Assembly (NCBI RefSeq): GCF_022026395.1
Contig: NZ_CP041767.1
Location: 4,663,501 to 4,727,500, forward strand
DNA from: Brevibacillus brevis
GTDB taxonomy: Bacteria; Bacillota; Bacilli; Brevibacillales; Brevibacillaceae
Direction: 5' to 3'
Length of the DNA: 64,000 bases
Shown in pieces: positions 60,225 to 64,000 of the stretch (positions are counted from its first letter, which is position 1; every line of letters starts with the position of its first letter). The notes beneath the pieces are model-generated. The model had not been told where the DNA came from, did not search any database, and saw only the letters and a list, made by a program, of their open reading frames with translations. The position numbers and the translations under genes were made by a program.

Positions 60225-61426
60225 TCGATCTTCTCATCATCGGGGCTGGACCCGCGGGCTTATCCGCAGCAATTGCAAGTGCCAAGCAGGGATTGGCTGT
60301 TCGTGTAGTTGATGAGTTTTATCGTCCTGGGGGTCGCTTGCTTGGACAGCTTCACGAAGAACCAAACGGTGTGTGGTGGAATGGGCTGGATGAGGCAGCC
60401 CGGCTCACGGAAGAAGCGATTGGGCTTGGCGTAGAGATCCGTTGCGGCGTTTCCGTCTTCCATTTGACCCAATCTCAAAATGGCTGGATTGTTTCTACCA
60501 CAGTGGGGGAAATGATAGCCCCGTTGCTCCTGATCGCTACGGGGGCTTCTGAAGCTGCTGTACCCGTGCCAGGGTGGACGTTACCTGGCGTGATGTCCAT
60601 CGGAGCTGCTCAAGTCATGACGAACGTGCAGCGCGTGCGAGTAGGACAACGCGGAGTCGTCATTGGTATCAATATCTTATCGGTGGCGATATCCCGCGAA
60701 TTGCAGTTGGCTGGAATTACGGTGGATCGAATGATTCTCCCACCTCGTACGACTGTCAGTGGCACTGCGGGGCAACCGCAAGCAGTGATGCAATCTTTAT
60801 TGCGTGTCGCCCATCTTGCCCCTTCTCTGATGATTCGGCTGGGGAGCAAACTGATGGGAAATTCATGGATGCAAAAGCTGGCAGTGTCCCTCTACCCCTC
60901 CAACGGTTTTTCTATGTGGGACATCCCGATTCAACTGCGAACAGCAGTACTGGAAATCGTCGGAACCTTTCATGTTGAGGGTGTCCGTATCGCCCGAGTT
61001 GATGCCGATGGTTCACCAATAGCTAGAACCGAACAATTCATTCCGGCTGATTTCGTCTGTATCGCAGGCGGATTAAGTCCACTCGCTGAATTAGCGGCGA
61101 TTGCCGGGTGCCCTTTTGCCTATGTTCCCTCCTTGGGTGGGCATGTCCCCTTACACAATGAAAGCATGCAAACAGCAGTCCCCGGACTCTATGTTGCTGG
61201 CAATATCACGGGAATTGAAAGTGCCAAAGTGGCAATGGCTCAAGGTACAGTCGCGGGACTTTCTATCGCAAAAGCTCGGGGAAAGCTGAAGAATGAACAA
61301 CCATTATCGGATGCCATTCAACAGGTGAAAATCGTCCGCCAAAACGCAACGATTCAGTTTCATCCAGACATTGTGGCCGGGCGAGCACTGGTAGGGCAAA
61401 TGACTGCAGAATGGATTGCGCACTAA
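60221..61426 (+). CDS. FAD/NAD(P)-binding dehydrogenase subunit, HcnB-like, 401 aa
   Basis: The N-terminal FAD motif LLIIGAGPAGLSAAIASAKQ is at residues 4-23. A second dinucleotide loop near 145-160 is degenerate (VVIGINILSVAISREL), so NAD may not bind. GLYVAGNITGIESAKVAMAQ near 325 closes the flavin site. With the 2Fe-2S chains and the FAD oxidase at 48177-49370 this gives the subunit set of D-hydroxyproline or proline dehydrogenase. The usual C-terminal BFD domain is absent because it is encoded separately at 59620. ATG 60221 follows AAAAAAGGAGGGCATGGTGC. Confidence 0.85.
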   Translation: MIDLLIIGAGPAGLSAAIASAKQGLAVRVVDEFYRPGGRLLGQLHEEPNGVWWNGLDEAARLTEEAIGLGVEIRCGVSVFHLTQSQNGWIVSTTVGEMIAPLLLIATGASEAAVPVPGWTLPGVMSIGAAQVMTNVQRVRVGQRGVVIGINILSVAISRELQLAGITVDRMILPPRTTVSGTAGQPQAVMQSLLRVAHLAPSLMIRLGSKLMGNSWMQKLAVSLYPSNGFSMWDIPIQLRTAVLEIVGTFHVEGVRIARVDADGSPIARTEQFIPADFVCIAGGLSPLAELAAIAGCPFAYVPSLGGHVPLHNESMQTAVPGLYVAGNITGIESAKVAMAQGTVAGLSIAKARGKLKNEQPLSDAIQQVKIVRQNATIQFHPDIVAGRALVGQMTAEWIAH

Positions 61427-61447
61427 TTCATTCATTTAATAGGGAAA

Positions 61448-61490
61448 AGGCAGCCTGTTATTCCTTCACGGCAGGCTGCCTTTGTTTTTT
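61448..61490 (+). terminator. Terminator of the dehydrogenase subunit operon
   Basis: Perfect 10-base arms AGGCAGCCTG and CAGGCTGCCT followed by TTGTTTTTTT; it overlaps the end of the convergent DUF2161 gene. Confidence 0.85.
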
Positions 61491-62243
61491 TGAATCTACA
61501 GGAAACGTACCGTCTCGTTTCTCTGCTTGTTCCCGATAGTAAGTAATGAGCTCAGGGTATTCCGCGATTTCTCTTTCCCCTGTCGGCGTGATCGAATACA
61601 GCCCTCGTTGCACACGGGTAAACCACCCATAATGATTTTGGATAAGAATCGACGAGGTTTTCTCCCCTGCCCCTTTACTCTTGAGTAATTTCGGCGATAA
61701 CGGCCCATATTGCTGAAGCAACGTTGCAATTTGAATGCAGTTCTGCTTGTAGGCCGTCATGAGCTTGGTTTGATAACTGCCGCCAACATTGTAATCGCCG
61801 TATCTTCCCCGCATCTCTTCAATGATGCGGCTTCGCTTTTTTTGATTGAATTGCTTGCTTTTTACCCGATCAAACGGTCCAGGTGAAATATTCACTTCCA
61901 TGACTGCGGGCCCTCTTTTTGGAAAGGACACAAGTATGAGACCGAGCTCGAGACGTCTAACCAAGTAGCATATATCTTGCCATTTTTTCGAAAACAATTT
62001 GTATTTGGGCTTCGGGATTGCCATATAAACAAAATCGGTGTAGCGTTGTCGCTTGGTGGCCTGTATGAGCAATTCCACACTTAGGTTGCGCTTAAACTCG
62101 ACAATAATCAATTCCTCGCCTTTAATTGCAGTTAAATCACAATGCTTGACCTCGCCAAAAACGTCATATCCTTGCGCGACAAAATAATTCCGAATCGGTT
62201 CGTACATGTCAGCTTCATATTTTTTCTCTGCTTTTGGTTCCAT
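61458..62243 (-). CDS. DUF2161 protein with PD-(D/E)XK nuclease-like fold
   Basis: A compact nuclease-like core: YEPIRNYFVAQGYDVFGEVK, then D36 in CDLTAI and E49-x-K51 in IIVEFKRN, the order expected of a PD-(D/E)XK site. The C-terminal 100 residues contain a winged-helix-like part (LLQQYGPLSPKLLKSKGAGE). DUF2161 proteins are predicted phosphodiesterases of unknown role. ATG 62243 follows AAGGGGAGCAC. It is transcribed in the same direction as the rRNA operon and begins directly after the likely rrn terminator. Confidence 0.8.
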   Translation of the reverse strand: MEPKAEKKYEADMYEPIRNYFVAQGYDVFGEVKHCDLTAIKGEELIIVEFKRNLSVELLIQATKRQRYTDFVYMAIPKPKYKLFSKKWQDICYLVRRLELGLILVSFPKRGPAVMEVNISPGPFDRVKSKQFNQKKRSRIIEEMRGRYGDYNVGGSYQTKLMTAYKQNCIQIATLLQQYGPLSPKLLKSKGAGEKTSSILIQNHYGWFTRVQRGLYSITPTGEREIAEYPELITYYREQAEKRDGTFPVDSKKQRQPAVKE

Positions 62244-62262
62244 GTGCTCCCCTTCTCTTATA

Positions 62263-62292
62263 GGAAAAAGAGCCAATCCAGTGGATTGACTC
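62263..62292 (-). terminator. Probable rRNA operon terminator
   Basis: Minus strand AGTCAATCC-ACT-GGATTGGCT followed by TTTTT, about 55 bases after the 23S rRNA end. Confidence 0.65.
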
Positions 62293-62344
62293 CTCTCTTC
62301 GTTATTCCTTCAAAACTGAATATGCATGATTGCTAAGAATGTGT

Positions 62345-64000
<1,656 letters not shown>

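Overview
This looks like a chromosomal window from a spore-forming Bacillota close to Brevibacillus. The supporting signs are a spore SASP gene (sspH), Gram-positive lipoprotein signals, strong AAGGAGG ribosome binding sites with frequent TTG/GTG starts, mid GC, and the 3' part of a 23S rRNA gene on the minus strand at the right edge. The genus is inferred from overall character, not from a search. Most genes are on the minus strand.

Layout. (1) 1-14.3 kb: after a partial hypothetical gene comes a nine-gene operon, read right to left: ROK regulator, Fe3+/spermidine-type ABC importer (binding protein, ATPase, fused permease), two large tandem PIG-L (LmbE) deacetylases of which one is secreted, an argininosuccinate-lyase-family enzyme, a BadF-type amino-sugar kinase and a small PIG-L deacetylase. 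It reads as an undescribed scavenging pathway for an N-acylated sugar conjugate. (2) 14.3-15 kb: two large palindromic repeat elements and a small gene. (3) 15.4-22.1 kb: LysR gene, then a polar amino acid ABC operon with IclR regulator, ornithine-cyclodeaminase-family enzyme and aminotransferase, ending in a decayed threonine dehydratase tail. (4) 22.2-27.3 kb: lipoprotein, NADAR plus metallophosphoesterase pair, a broken YwqG/DUF1963-like gene, and a MarR/ArsA operon with two identical operators, then sspH. (5) 27.3-32.4 kb: glycosylation operon with two small proteins, two GT2 enzymes and a GT4-pyruvyltransferase fusion joined through a G7 tract. (6) 32.5-36.4 kb: ArAE-type exporter, coproheme decarboxylase, nagB and its RpiR regulator. 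(7) 36.5-43.6 kb: a 2184-residue protein with 21 beta-sandwich repeats and no signal peptide, behind a sigma-K-like promoter, and yisL.

(8) 43.7-61.4 kb is the best integrated system: a hydroxyproline (collagen peptide) utilisation regulon. It has two proline racemase/hydroxyproline epimerase paralogues, a DapA-family deaminase, an alpha-ketoglutarate semialdehyde dehydrogenase, a D-amino acid dehydrogenase split over two loci (FAD subunit at 48.2-49.4 kb; BFD-type, 2Fe-2S and FAD/NAD subunits at 59.6-61.4 kb), an Xaa-Pro peptidase, a LivFGHM-type importer with its own binding protein plus a second, oligopeptide-type binding protein, and a PAS-AAA-Fis sigma-54 activator. Four sigma-54 (-24/-12) promoters, three of them perfect matches to consensus, head all four catabolic/transport transcripts, while the activator has a sigma-A promoter. 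Hydroxyproline peptides would be imported, trimmed, epimerised, oxidised, deaminated and oxidised to 2-oxoglutarate.

(9) 61.4-64 kb: a DUF2161 nuclease-fold gene and the 23S rRNA 3' portion, which has no 5S gene behind it. I see no transposase, integrase, CRISPR array, tRNA or recognised defence system.
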